The position numbers were made by a program, and so were the translations under genes. This document shows, in pieces, positions 1 through 9,805 of a stretch of 64,000 nt of DNA. The DNA is from Bryum argenteum (lineage: Eukaryota; Streptophyta; Bryopsida; Bryales; Bryaceae). The notes under the pieces are model-generated. The model worked only from the letters and a program-made list of their open reading frames with translations. It was not told the DNA's origin and made no database searches. Numbering within the stretch: position 1 is the stretch's first letter; each line of letters begins with the position of its first letter. The stretch is from NCBI GenBank assembly GCA_037043015.1, contig CM073330.1:10186512-10250511 (forward strand), in the 5' to 3' direction.

Positions 1-239
1 TAACTTCACCAATTCAATCAACACAACCACCAACAAGAACTTTCCATGCATCACGCCAATCAACTCACATACCAAGAGAACAACCAAAACAATTCAACAC
101 ACTCCAATACTTACAAGGCAACCCATCTCATCACAATTCCAAACAAGCATACAACTAATTATTGCCTTTTGAGGTGAATACAATCACCAATTTTTTTTAA
201 ATAAGGTTCTCTAACACTCAAACTAATCAATCCCACACA

Positions 240-1165
240 AAAAAACAAAAGATCCAAGGATTTAGAGTGAGAGAGGGACTCCCTCCGATTCCGGATGCTT
301 CTCGCTCACCGGACCCCTGGCCACAAAAATGGCCGTCAGTTCCTTGTTCTTGCTCCTCTTGGAGCAACCTCTAGCTTGCTGGAAAGATGTCTTGATGACG
401 TACTTGAATTCAAAAGCACGTCTTCCAGTTCCTCCTAGATCTCGAGATATGGCTCTCCAAAGTCGGACCTTCTAACTGCCGCCACAGCAGACCCACCTCC
501 ACTTGATCGGCCACCACTCCTCCGTCCTTGATCTATTGAAGTCGCGCCTAGTCTTTTTGGAAAGACCACTTGAAGGCGCTCCCGAATCCAAAAGGGCGTC
601 TCCCAGTTCCTCCTAGATCTCGAGATATGGCTCTCCAAAGTCCAGCAACAGCGTTCAAAAATCGGTCAATCACAAAAATTAGAGGTAGATCTTTTCTTTT
701 TCCCTAAAACACTCCTCAAGCTCACACACACACACTTGTTCCAAAACGGCCGTCAAGAACCAAGTTCCAAAGGACCACCCACTTCCCTAGATTCACAACG
801 GCCACACTCTATCAAAAACTAGATCTAGATTCAAAAAATACACACCACGCTTCGAAAAAACTCCCTCCCTTCCCTGCTTGACCCAGGGAGGTTGAAGCAA
901 AAAGCTTCATCCAACCAAGGACGGACTTTCATCCGTCCTAGGTACCAATTTTATCCACAGGGTTAAACCCCAAGTGGTTGAGCATCACTAGGGATGAAGA
1001 GGGTAAGGGGCCAATTGGACAAAACCTCCCATCTAGAGTGGGTCACAAGCAAATAACAAGACAACAAGCTAAAATGCCTTAACTAACTCATAAAAATAGG
1101 ACAATTAAGCGCAAAACCTTGCGGAAATGCATTCCCGCTAGAGTGAACCGTTTCGCGGGTTCACA
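240..1165 (+). mobile_element. LTR-like sequence (solo or partial LTR)
   Basis: No protein reads through this stretch in either strand. It has the character of a plant LTR: pyrimidine-rich, with short internal duplications (the block around 360-450 recurs diverged at 550-640). It ends in two consecutive hairpins, at 1121-1138 and 1143-1164, followed by CA. The same paired-hairpin end closes the LTR-like region at 8611-9503. Its left boundary is not visible and no target duplication was found, so this is a moderate-confidence call. Confidence 0.35.
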
Positions 1166-1891
1166 GTCGTGTACTTGTCTATATTCGTGCACATGATAAC
1201 GGGATGGCCATGATTGTAATGATTAGGGGGTTTTGATGACTCCCTTCCGCCGTCATTCTTCGACTCTTTCTTCTATCGATGCACAACTTCGTTTACAGCG
1301 CTTCCTCTTGTTATTTTACTTGCTCTTCCGCAGTTGGATTATGTTTTCAGACTTGAAGTTTTAAGAATTTTCGTTCTTACTCTTGCTTATTCGTGGAGAC
1401 GAACTAGACCCTCGGCGCAGTGGCGGTGATTGAAGTCCTTGGTTGCTGTCTTTGGTTCATTCGTTGTTCTACATTTTCAAAAGCTGCGTGCGGAGGTGTA
1501 GCGCATGCGGTTGAATGTGCGTACTCTTTGAGAATAAGCTTATAAACTGCATATGAAGTGTGTAGTCGCAATGCAGCGCGTTCATGAATTTGTCCGTTGA
1601 CTTGAAGTGCATTTGCGTTACTTTAGTTTTTTAGTCGCGTGAATATTTATGTTATCAGCTAGAATTTGCTACTTTCTTCTTCAAAGCTCTCTGGAGCTTT
1701 TATTTCACGTGTTGAAATTCAGAGTTTTAGCTGAATCTATTGCGTAAGTTAGAAATAAAAAGAATCTAACTGTTTCCTCAAAAAAGACTACCTATCTAAG
1801 AAATCTTCACACCTCACAGAACACGCATTTTGCTCGACAATAGTAGTTTCATAATCAAACTTTGTATCCTTTCTCAAGGCTACACTGTTCT
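1166..1891. other. No gene recognised
   Basis: A spacer between an LTR-like end and a Gypsy gag remnant. I see no long open frame, no splice-supported coding segment and no clear repeat here. It may be the untranslated remainder of a truncated element. Confidence 0.4.
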
Positions 1892-2956
1892 TCAGGCTAC
1901 ACCGTCATTCTTTGCCAAAGCCAAACTTCTTGCGCTCTTTGCCTCGAGCCGCATTCCTATTTGATCCACTTTGTTGAGAGGGGCCACTTGACTTCCTCTC
2001 GGGTCCATCAGCCTCAATCCTTTCAACAATCTTGATGATGCCCGCCACATCCTCGGGAAGTTTTGGGAACTCAACAAGGCATCCACCACCCACTTTTGAA
2101 GCCCACCCAAAAAGATGCACTTCTTAGAGAACTCATCCATCTTGGGTGTGGCATTCATTTGGGCATTGAAGTCACGCACATAGGCCTTGAGAGACCCAAA
2201 GTGCCTCATTTGCACCAAGTTCATGCCTTCCTCAACTCCCGATACTCCTGGTGTGAAGCGCACTCAACAAGTCTTTGAAGCCACCCTGCTCGTCAAGTTT
2301 GCCACCAACTCCGCTCTCTTGCCTCCTTTTTGTCCACCATTGAAGAAAGCATGATCCTTGAGAAATGTCACCGCAATGGAAACCTTGTCCTCCTCCTCAT
2401 CCGGCTTTTGGACATCATAGTAGTTATCCATCTCAAGAAGGAATTCCTTCACCTTCCTTGCCTTACCAAGTCCTTTTGGCTTGCTTGGCATGTTTACCTT
2501 AGCCAACTTTTTTTGGTGGAAGATGAAGGTCGGGACCCTTGCATCACGAGGTGTTCAATCAACCTCTCTTGGCGATCCCTTTCTTCCTTCCCACGCTTGA
2601 GCCTCTTGATTCACGGAGTCCATGAACTCAAGCATTCTCATTTGGAAAGCCAATTGAGGATCTTGTCTTTCCACCCCCTTAAGACTCTAGGCGTCTCGAC
2701 CTAGAGCGCTCCTCTTCACCCAAGGGCTCCTCTTGAAGTGACAATTCCATTTGCTCATTGCCCTCACTAGTGGCGAACTGCTCATTGGAGTCATGAGAAT
2801 GAGCCTCACTTGTAGGATCGGGGTCTTTGTTCCCCTCGTGCGTGGCCGCTTGGAAGCTCCAGGCTCATCACCCTCAATGGTCTTCTTCTTGCCTATTGCT
2901 CCCTCACAACTTTGCACTTGGGTACTAAAAGCCTCGCTCGATACCAAGTGTCGCAA
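1892..2956 (-). pseudogene. gag: Ty3/Gypsy gag remnant
   Basis: Minus-strand remains of the capsid (Gag) protein of a plant Ty3/Gypsy retrotransposon, read in at least three frames. The segment around 2264-2506 reads LLEMDNYYDVQKPDEEEDKV, and 1892-2263 continues with GMNLVQMRHFGSLKAYVRDF and KKCIFLGGLQKWVVDAL, the typical retrotransposon-gag core. A Ser/Gly/Lys-rich tail follows in another frame (1905-2120). The frame changes around 2263 and 2050 show it is dead. No protease, RT or integrase follows toward lower coordinates, so the element is truncated near 1890. It lies directly downstream, on the minus strand, of the LTR and primer site at 2937-4241. Confidence 0.75.
2937..2948 (-). promoter_or_regulatory. 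Gypsy primer-binding site (tRNA-Met type)
   Basis: On the minus strand, immediately after the LTR end ...GCGACA, the sequence reads CTTGGTATCGAGCG. This is one base different from the common plant tRNA-iMet primer site TTGGTATCAGAGC. Its position fixes the inner edge of the LTR at 2949 and the element's orientation. Confidence 0.6.
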
Positions 2957-4241
2957 CCCTCGCTAGCTCACCTTAGCTTACACCAACTTTTTCCCAACTC
3001 TAAGCAAGTGTCACGAGCGCTAACTCGCACATTCCCCACATGCACAAAGTTAGCTCCCCATACCAACCACCAAGCTCACCGCTTGGTTATCAATCCCTCC
3101 TACTCACGCAACCGACTCAACCCCTTCGTAGGTAGCCAATGGTTAGGTGCGGACTTCCACTTATGTCCAAGGCCCAACTTGGTGGCACTCCCATACCACG
3201 CGGCCTAACCGCACTTGGTGGTGTCTCCTCACCACCGCCCACGACCACCATGGTGACCCCAAGGCCACCAAGTAATCACAACGCCGGCGGTGAGACACCA
3301 CCCCACATCGGTAGCACTCATGGTCCTCATTTTGCCTATATGAGTCCCCGTGGTGAAGCCCCAACACTAGCTCCCCACCGGGACTCACTGTGTCCTTATG
3401 AGCCACCGTGGTGAAGCCCCAACACTAGCTTCACCCACCGTGCCTCATTTTGCACTTTGAGTCCCCATGGTGGAGCCCCAACACTAGCTCCACCCATTGG
3501 GACTCACCTTGGCTTGGGAGTCCCCATGGTGAGGCCCCAACACTAGCCACACCACTCGGGACTCCCACCTTGGTCACCACCAAGGCACCATGGGAGTGGG
3601 GAGGGAGACCAGCCCTCCCCATAGTATACTCTGTGGGATTCGGCAGCCCCCTGGTCCTAGGTGAAGGGCTGGACCCTCACACCTCTTAGTTTTGGAAGAC
3701 CACCCAATCTCCCAATGCCTTAGCCGCTGGAAGGCCCTGGGAGACTTCCCGAACCTTCCAGGGCTCGTATCTACCTCGTCCCGCATCCAAACGCGACGAG
3801 CAACCACTCTATCGACATCTACTCGTCAAGTAGATGCCGATAGACACCTTACTTGCCTCATTCCGACAAGTATTGAGGGAGTTATGCCCCTCTGAAGATT
3901 CGGGAGTCCCGGGCCAGCTTCCCAGTCCAGCACTGTCCCTGGACAGCACTCCCTTTAGTCCCACAATCTTCCAACTCCCATAACTTTTAGCTCACACCTC
4001 CAAATGAGGTGCTCCTTAGCATCCCGGAATCGTGGCAACATGAGCTTCCATAATCTCATGTCCATTCCCTCGTGGCTCCTAGTCTCCGTGGGTGAGAGGC
4101 GTCTCCAACGCCCGGGGTCCTCTCCCACACTAGGCCCACTTAGGTTCCCTTCACCTTGGCACCCCAAGGCCCGGGCGTCACTCCGGTGTCCCCCTTGGGC
4201 CCTTGGTGTTGCGGGCACTCCTCAAGGAGAGGTGCGCGACA
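2949..4241 (-). mobile_element. 5' LTR of a truncated Ty3/Gypsy element
   Basis: A 1293-bp LTR bounded by TGTCGC...GCGACA inverted termini, beginning at 4241 and ending at 2949 on the minus strand. The primer site follows at its inner edge and gag lies beyond it. Its outer edge at 4241/4242 cuts straight into Copia reverse-transcriptase coding sequence, so this element inserted into the older Copia copy. The other LTR is not in the window. It contains a GC-rich minisatellite at about 3330-3570. The open frames inside it do not look like real proteins. Confidence 0.65.
3330..3575. repeat. Minisatellite inside the Gypsy LTR
   Basis: About four diverged tandem copies of a roughly 60-65-bp unit built around GAGTCCCCATGGTGAAGCCC and CAACACTAGCTCCACCCA. 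They create the proline/serine-rich spurious frames seen on both strands. Confidence 0.8.
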
Positions 4242-4473
4242 TCGCCGCATACTTGTATAACAAACTTGATAAAGAAATCTTCATCAAGCCGCCACCCCAT
4301 TTTCTGGACACCACTCTAGCGCCACAACCCGGCCAGCACAACAGTCCCGGTTGCGCAAAGCCTTGTATGGCCTTTAGCAAGCCGGACGTGCATGGTACCA
4401 TCATCTTCAACGATTCCTCACTGAGAAATGTTTCACATGTAACCCAACATTACCATGTATCTTTGCTCCAAGC
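4242..4473 (+). pseudogene. pol: Copia reverse transcriptase, N-terminal fragment
   Basis: Plus-strand Ty1/Copia pol. It reads AAYLYNKLDKEIFIKPPPHF, the conserved plant Copia stretch that normally reads D-x-x-T-A-(F/Y)-L-x-G-x-L-D-E-E-I-(F/Y)-M-x-x-P-x-G-F. It then passes through a decayed segment with the remnant of ...LRKSLYGL... (CAKPCMAFSK). The left edge is the Gypsy LTR at 4241; the right edge is the 5-bp target site CAAGC (4469-4473) of a second insertion. The same gene resumes at 7522. Frame decay shows it is an old, non-functional copy. Confidence 0.75.
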
Positions 4474-4786
4474 TATTGAAGCTCAATAGAGGGTGAGAGA
4501 GAATACAAACATCAAAGCTTACACACAAGGTAGAGCAATGAATGCTTGAATGAGATACATACTCATTCGAAGCCCTTGCTTATGTATCCATAGGTAGGCA
4601 CATGGTGCTACAAACAATATGGGATAACCGAGAGGCTAAGTCCTCTCTTCTCTCTCTCTAAGGCTTTTAGGACCAGCCCTCTTCACACACCCTAGAGGAC
4701 TAAGACCTAGCCTCTATTACTTACTCTAACATACTCTAATAACTATTAGGTGCTCTTATAAACTACGAGCAACCTAATCTCTAACA
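4474..4786 (-). repeat. 3' LTR of the gag-only Copia element
   Basis: Reads TGTTAGAG...CTTCAATA on the minus strand. It is base-for-base the same as 7204-7516 and abuts the target duplication CAAGC at 4469-4473. Confidence 0.92.
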
Positions 4787-5211
4787 CTCCCACTTTGCGA
4801 GTAGTTTTCTCCTCGCAATCCCATCTCCTTGTGCCTCGCCTTCGTAAACGCCTTGGTCAACATATCACCCACTATGTCCTCCATTTGGTAATACGTCAAG
4901 CTCTCCTCTCCATCCTCTAACTATCTTGGGCGCATTTGGCAACAAAGCCAATTCCCATGTGCCATTGTTTTGTTTGGTCAACTCCCACTTGCTTGCATGC
5001 ACACTTTGCAAAGCATCACCCAAACAAGTGACCTCCTCTCCCTTATTGGATACCCCGGCCTCGTCGCGCGCTCCTTTTCAATCTTCCTCATGTGATTCAA
5101 CCTCCACATCCTCCTCTTCCTTCTCTTTCGGCTCTTGCACTCCTTTAGGCTCTTCTCCAACTTAAGCCTCTTGTACAACGCACGCGGAAATTGGAGTTGC
5201 ATCCACCCCAA

Positions 5212-6054
5212 TCACCATAGTGGCTCCAAACTCCCACTTGGATGCATCTCCTCTTTGCTTGCAACAACGGCGCTTACAAAGGCATACTCCTCCTCATTGT
5301 CTTTGTTTCTTGCAACATTGGCACTCTCTTTCTCCTTCTTGTCTTGGAAGCAATACCTTGCAATGTGGCCCGGTTTGCCACAATTGAAGCACAACCTTGG
5401 CCCATTTTGCATCCTCCGTTTGTTTTGAGCGGCCACCAACGCTTCCTCACCACTTTGAGCACCCCTCTCCTTCCTCTTGGACACTTCATGCATCAACCTT
5501 GACACCACAAACTCCATCTTAAGGTCAGCAAGTTGCAAGGTCTCTAAAGCCGTTATCAAGTGCTCAAATGAAGATGGGAGACTATCAAGCAAGGTCATAA
5601 CAATATCCTCCTCCTTCATGGGCACATCCAAGCAAGCAAGTTGATCCGCAAGTGCCTTGATGTTGTTGATGTGCTCCAACAAGTCAGCCCCTTCTTCCAT
5701 CTTGATTGTGAAGAACTTGCGCCTCAAGAAGAGTATGTTGGACAAGCTTTTTGTCTCATGGATGTTACAAAGTACCCTCCATGCTTCCGCTGTCCTTTGC
5801 AACTCTTGATGTGAGCAAGTTGCGCATCCACCAAATTGAGCCCAATCATGGACATGGCCTTCCTCACCCTCCTTTGGTACTCCTTCTTGTCCTTGTCACT
5901 TGCATGAGATGGATGGTGCCTCCCTCCGCGCCTTCAACAATCTCCCACAGTCCATGGAATCGAGAGCCGTGTTCATCTTGAACTTCCACAAGTTGAAGTT
6001 GGTGCCATTGAACTTCTCAAGCACCCTAACACTCTCACCCTCCAAGGAAGCCAT
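5212..6054 (-). pseudogene. gag: Copia gag (UBN2 domain plus zinc knuckle), frameshifted
   Basis: Nucleocapsid/capsid gene of the young Copia element. The start at 6054 reads MASLEGESVRVLEKFNGTNF and continues NLWKFKMNTAL, the usual Copia gag N-terminus (DUF4219/UBN2 type). The central part reads LLEHINNIKALADQLACLDV and MTLLDSLPSSFEHLITAL. A CCHC zinc knuckle, CFNCGKPGHIARYC, lies near 5360-5400 and would bind RNA. The reading frame changes at least twice between about 5950 and 5795: the stretch KDKKEYQRRVRKAMSMIGLN lies in a different frame from the segments either side. The gene therefore cannot give full-length Gag as it stands, even though the element is a recent insertion. Confidence 0.85.
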
Positions 6055-6279
6055 GGCAAAGCACAAACGCAGCCCTAACACCAAGCACTCAAATCTAGCT
6101 TCAAACACTCAAATCAGCCCTCTTGGAGTGTGCAAACACACTTGTGCACAAAACAATGCACAATAAGCCCCTCCAACACTCAAACAAGCAAGATCCACTT
6201 GCTCCCACTCAAATCAAATCACACTCAAGCTCTTTGACGTCCAAATCCTAGATCTAGGCTTCCTCAACACTCACAAGGT

Positions 6280-6600
6280 GTATATGCACCTCAAAGCACT
6301 CAAATCAGCCCTCAATGCCTCCAAATGAGCACTTTTTCACTCCCTACACTAGATCAGCCCTCAATCAATGTCAAATAAGCTTCATGAACCTCAAATCACT
6401 CAAATCTCAACTTAGGAGCCTCAAGACACCGCTTTTGCACCTCAAAGTGCTCAAATCAGCCCTCAATGCACACAAATGAGCACTTGTGCACTCCCTTCAC
6501 TAGATCAGCTCCCAATATATGTCAAGAAAGCTTGTAGACCTTCAAATCACTCAAAACTAAGCTTAGGAGTCTCAAATCACCACTTTAGCACCACAATGGA
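6280..6600. repeat. Tandem repeat in the Copia leader (period about 150 bp)
   Basis: Two to three diverged direct copies of a unit containing CTCAAATCAGCCCTCAATG, CACTAGATCAGC and CTTAGGAG. It lies in the element's untranslated leader between the primer site and gag. Confidence 0.7.
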
Positions 6601-6804
6601 TCAAATCAGCCCTTTGTGTGCACACATGCACCCCAAATGCTAGATTCAGCCCTCAATACTTCAAGTGCACTTCAAGTTGATCACAATTAGCACTCCAAAA
6701 GCTCAAAACCACTCCAAACAAAGGATTTGGTAGCCAACAATGCAAATCAGCACCTCCTTGTGTTAGTATCACTCTACCTAAGACAAGGGAAGCATACAAT
6801 ACTC

Positions 6805-7135
6805 CAATGCCTTCAAGAGTCCTCCAAACACCTCCAAAGTGCTTCAATTGCCTCCAAATGCTCCAAATCACCTCCAAACACCTCTAAATGGTTGCAAACA
6901 CCTCCAAATGGCTCCAAGTGCACCTCCAAAGCTCCAAATGGTTGCAAGCACCTCCAAGTGGTTGCACACCTCCAAGTGCACCTCCAAAACTCCAAATGGT
7001 TGCAAAACAACGTTAAATGCCTCCAAATTACCTCCAAACACATCCAAATGGTTGCAAACACCTCCAAATGGCTCCAAGTGCACCTCCAAAGCTCCAAGGA
7101 GTGCAAATCAGCCCTCCAAGTGTGTGCAACACCTC
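6805..7135. repeat. CTCCAAA minisatellite in the Copia leader
   Basis: Dense short tandem repeats built from CACCTCCAAATGGTTGCAAA and CACCTCCAAA. All six frames stay open over part of it, which produces the Cys/Trp-rich and Pro/Ser/Lys-rich false proteins. It is near the 5' end of the element's transcript. Confidence 0.85.
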
Positions 7136-7189
7136 CTTGACCTCTCCAAGCCGCCAAATGTATTCTAACTCAACCTCACTACAAGAGTA

Positions 7190-7203
7190 GTGGGCCCATA
7201 ACC
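7190..7203 (-). promoter_or_regulatory. Half-tRNA primer-binding site of the Copia element
   Basis: Directly inside the 5' LTR the minus strand reads GGTTATGGGCCCAC. This is complementary to the anticodon arm of initiator tRNA-Met (GUGGGCCCAUAACC), not to its 3' CCA end. Drosophila copia is known to use this type of site, primed by a cleaved 5' half of tRNA-iMet. There is no spacer between the LTR edge and the site. Confidence 0.8.
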
Positions 7204-7516
7204 TATTGAAGCTCAATAGAGGGTGAGAGAGAATACAAACATCAAAGCTTACACACAAGGTAGAGCAATGAATGCTTGAATGAGATACATACTCATTCGA
7301 AGCCCTTGCTTATGTATCCATAGGTAGGCACATGGTGCTACAAACAATATGGGATAACCGAGAGGCTAAGTCCTCTCTTCTCTCTCTCTAAGGCTTTTAG
7401 GACCAGCCCTCTTCACACACCCTAGAGGACTAAGACCTAGCCTCTATTACTTACTCTAACATACTCTAATAACTATTAGGTGCTCTTATAAACTACGAGC
7501 AACCTAATCTCTAACA
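7204..7516 (-). repeat. 5' LTR of the gag-only Copia element
   Basis: Identical partner of 4474-4786. It is followed outward by the target duplication CAAGC at 7517-7521, and inward by the primer site. Confidence 0.92.
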
Positions 7517-7521
7517 CAAGC

Positions 7522-8557
7522 GAGCAAATTAAATTTGTTATCCTAGTAGTCTACGTAGAGAATAAAATCTCGTAGGCTTCCCAAAAATGTGTGTCAAAGT
7601 TAAGCAGTTGCTAGTTGCCCGTTTTGAGATGAAGAAATCGCACGCACGACTTTCTGTTTGGGCTTCCAAGTCCACCACTGCCCAGATGGCAACATCTTAC
7701 TGCACCAGAAGACTTACACAAAGAAACTGCTCCAAAATTTCAACATGGCCGAAGCCAACTCCGTGTCAGCTCCCATGATCGGCAGAAATAAGAGCGGCGA
7801 CGATCCCTACCGCCCTTGTGAGGGAGAGGAGGGTGAAGTCGACAAGTCGAAATAACTCGCCGCAGTCGGAGCTCTACTTTACTTAGCAACGCACACGAGG
7901 CCGGACATCGCGTTCGCTATGGGTGTCCTTGTGAGTCACAGTAGAAAACCGTGAGAACGTCACTGGAATGCAATCAAGCACCTTCTCAAGTACCTCCGCG
8001 GCATGGAGGACGTAGGACTTCACTTCACCAAATCCGCAAACCTGCACATCACCGGCTACACGGATGCCGGATACCACACGGATGAGACTAATGGAAAGTC
8101 TCAAACGGGCTACATTTTCATCAAATGTGGCGTACCGACATCTTCGAGGTCGGTAAAGCAAACTGTAACTGCCACATCAACAAACTACGCGGAACACATC
8201 GTCTTTCACGAAGCAGCTAGGGAAGCCGTGTGGCTCCGAACAATGGTAACTTCTATCTCCGAAATGTGCAGGTTCAACCCAGAACCGGGAGCGACAACAA
8301 TATTTGAAGACAATGTCGCCGCCGTTGCACAAGTAGGAGTCGGCTTCATCAAAGCGGACCGCGCGAAACACATCAGCCCAACCTTATTTGGCTATATGCA
8401 GGACCTCGTGGAGAGTGACCAGATAATTGTGAAGAGCATTGAGTCCGCCAAGAACATCTCCGACATGCTCACCAAAGCGCTGCCCGCATACAAACATCGT
8501 GAAGTCACGTGCGCCGCCGAAATGAAGACCCTTCAAGAATTAGAGTCTAAGACTTAG
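7522..8557 (+). pseudogene. pol: Copia reverse transcriptase C-terminus and RNase H
   Basis: Continuation of the Copia pol interrupted at 4473. The catalytic YVDD box has decayed to VVYVEN (about 7540-7557). Next come VKQLLVARFEMK, then in a shifted frame FQVHHCPDGNILLHQKTYTK (7660-7720), then LLYLATHTRPDIAFAM after a stop at 7852. RNase H, from 8003, is better preserved. It has the acidic residues of YTDAGYHTDETNGKSQTGY, an E in the helix EHIVFHEAAREAVWL, and EDNVAAV, ending in NISDMLTKALP. Stops and frameshifts show it is an old relic, contrasting with the pristine insert inside it. Confidence 0.85.
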
Positions 8558-8602
8558 AATATGAACGGAGGAAGAAACCCTTTTCTCCTACCCGAGACCT
8601 TC

Positions 8603-9503
8603 AGGGGGGAGTTTTTAGTGGGACTTCCTCGTTCGAGGACGAGTGTTGAGATGACGCTCGCGGAAGTCCCGGGTGGCCATTCAAGGTGAGATTAGGCTCC
8701 TTAAAGAGCCAACCCATCAACACTCCTTTTCCACCAAACATCTCCTCTAGACTCCCTTCCATGCGTCCGCAATCTTGCTCCAAAGTCAGCGGTTTCAACC
8801 CTAGTGAGGAAATCCGCGACTCCTACTTCTTCTTCGATCTACACACACTCACAACACCACCATGCAACCAACACTAAGCCACAAGATCTTCTACAAAACC
8901 CTTGTTCCAAAAACCACACACATACTTCCCAAAAAATTCCTCTCTCCCTTAGAAAACTCAGTTTTTCTCCAAGGCACATATACACGCTCTCGACAGAGGA
9001 GACTGACACTCACGCACCAACCCTAGCACAATAATAGGGAGGAACCAAACTCAAAAACTACATCCATCTAACATTTCATCCATCAGTTTTCTAATCCCTT
9101 TCTCACTTCCTAACTTCTTAGAACCATAACCATTGTGGAGTTTTGATTTTAACAAGTTTTAATGAGCAAGATAGGGCTCCAAGACATTCCACTACAAGGA
9201 CATTCAGATAAGCCAAGTACCTGACCTCAAAATTACCTAAATTTAGGATAACAGAAATACAAAACTAAGAGTAATTGGAACTACCCAATCCCTCCTAAAC
9301 ACCACCAATTTAACTTATGTATTTATCCAATACTTAAAATTAACCCACAAAAATCTCACAACATTCCAACCCCAACTAACATGTGTCACGGTTTGAGACT
9401 AAATGGATAAAACGCGCAAATATCACTACATAATACGCATAAATAGTCAAAACCTTGCGAGAAGCGTTTTCTCGCCGAGGTGAACCATCTCGAAGGTTCA
9501 CAG
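8603..9503 (+). mobile_element. Polypurine tract and probable 3' LTR of the old Copia element
   Basis: Shortly after the RNase H stop comes a polypurine tract AGGGGGGAG (8603-8611). No coding sequence follows, only pyrimidine-rich LTR-like DNA. The region closes with two hairpins, 9457-9475 (7-bp perfect stem) and 9480-9501 (7-bp perfect stem), then CA. The exact LTR start is unclear: TGGGAC at 8619 or TGTTGAG near 8653 are both possible. It does not match 240-1165 except in the terminal hairpin module. Confidence 0.5.
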
Positions 9504-9619
9504 AGAGTATTATTAGATCTGAAATGTGTTTTGTAGTAAGAACCACAATATAGGCTTGAAGTATTGGACAATAAACTCTTTGTAGAAGCCTATATATTGG
9601 AGATATTGCATCTTGTCAC

Positions 9620-9805
9620 AATCAGAACTTCAGAAGGTAGGGGCACCGGTGGATGGCGTTATTTCCTGCCGTTTAGTCTCGCCAGCAGAGCCAAGTCACG
9701 AGCTGGTTGAGTCGCTCAACGAGTCTGGCGGGGTTTGAACGCGGACCGACAAAACGAAGCATTGACTTTCAAGCCAACCAACCAAGTCCGCGAATTGGTG
9801 ACTAT
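9620..9805 (-). mobile_element. Possible tRNA-derived SINE fragment
   Basis: On the minus strand TTGGTTGGTTGGC (9773-9785) resembles a pol III A box, and GCGTTCAAACCCC (9730-9742) resembles a B box at roughly tRNA-like spacing. A GC-rich body follows. It does not fold into a convincing tRNA and I found no second copy in the window, so this is tentative. Confidence 0.3.

Larger units (their letters stand above)
4474..7516 (-). mobile_element. Young gag-only Copia retrotransposon (TR-GAG-like)
   Basis: A complete 3043-bp minus-strand LTR element. Its LTRs (4474-4786 and 7204-7516, 313 bp each) are identical by eye over their whole length. They are flanked by a perfect 5-bp target duplication CAAGC (4469-4473 and 7517-7521). 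The primer site begins directly at the LTR edge (7203) and the polypurine tract AAAGTGGGAG abuts the other LTR (4787-4796). The interior codes for gag only. Of pol there remains a short stretch before RT (NNGTWELALLP, about 4925-4985) joined to the last residues of RNase H (DMLTKAFTKARH, about 4825-4865), so integrase, RT and most of RNase H were deleted. Gag itself has frameshifts. Identical LTRs mean the insertion is recent, so the element was presumably mobilised in trans by an autonomous relative. Confidence 0.9.

Noticed and set aside
3139-3807. Several Pro/Ser-rich frames on both strands.
   Set aside because: They arise from the GC-rich minisatellite within the Gypsy LTR.
6727-7168. Overlapping 70-137-residue frames on both strands rich in Lys/Ser/Pro or Trp/Cys/Leu.
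   Set aside because: All are readings of the CTCCAAA minisatellite in the Copia leader.
240-9503. Idea that 240-1165 and 8611-9503 are the two LTRs of one Copia element.
   Set aside because: Only the terminal hairpin module is alike; the rest does not align, unlike the LTR pair at 4474/7204.
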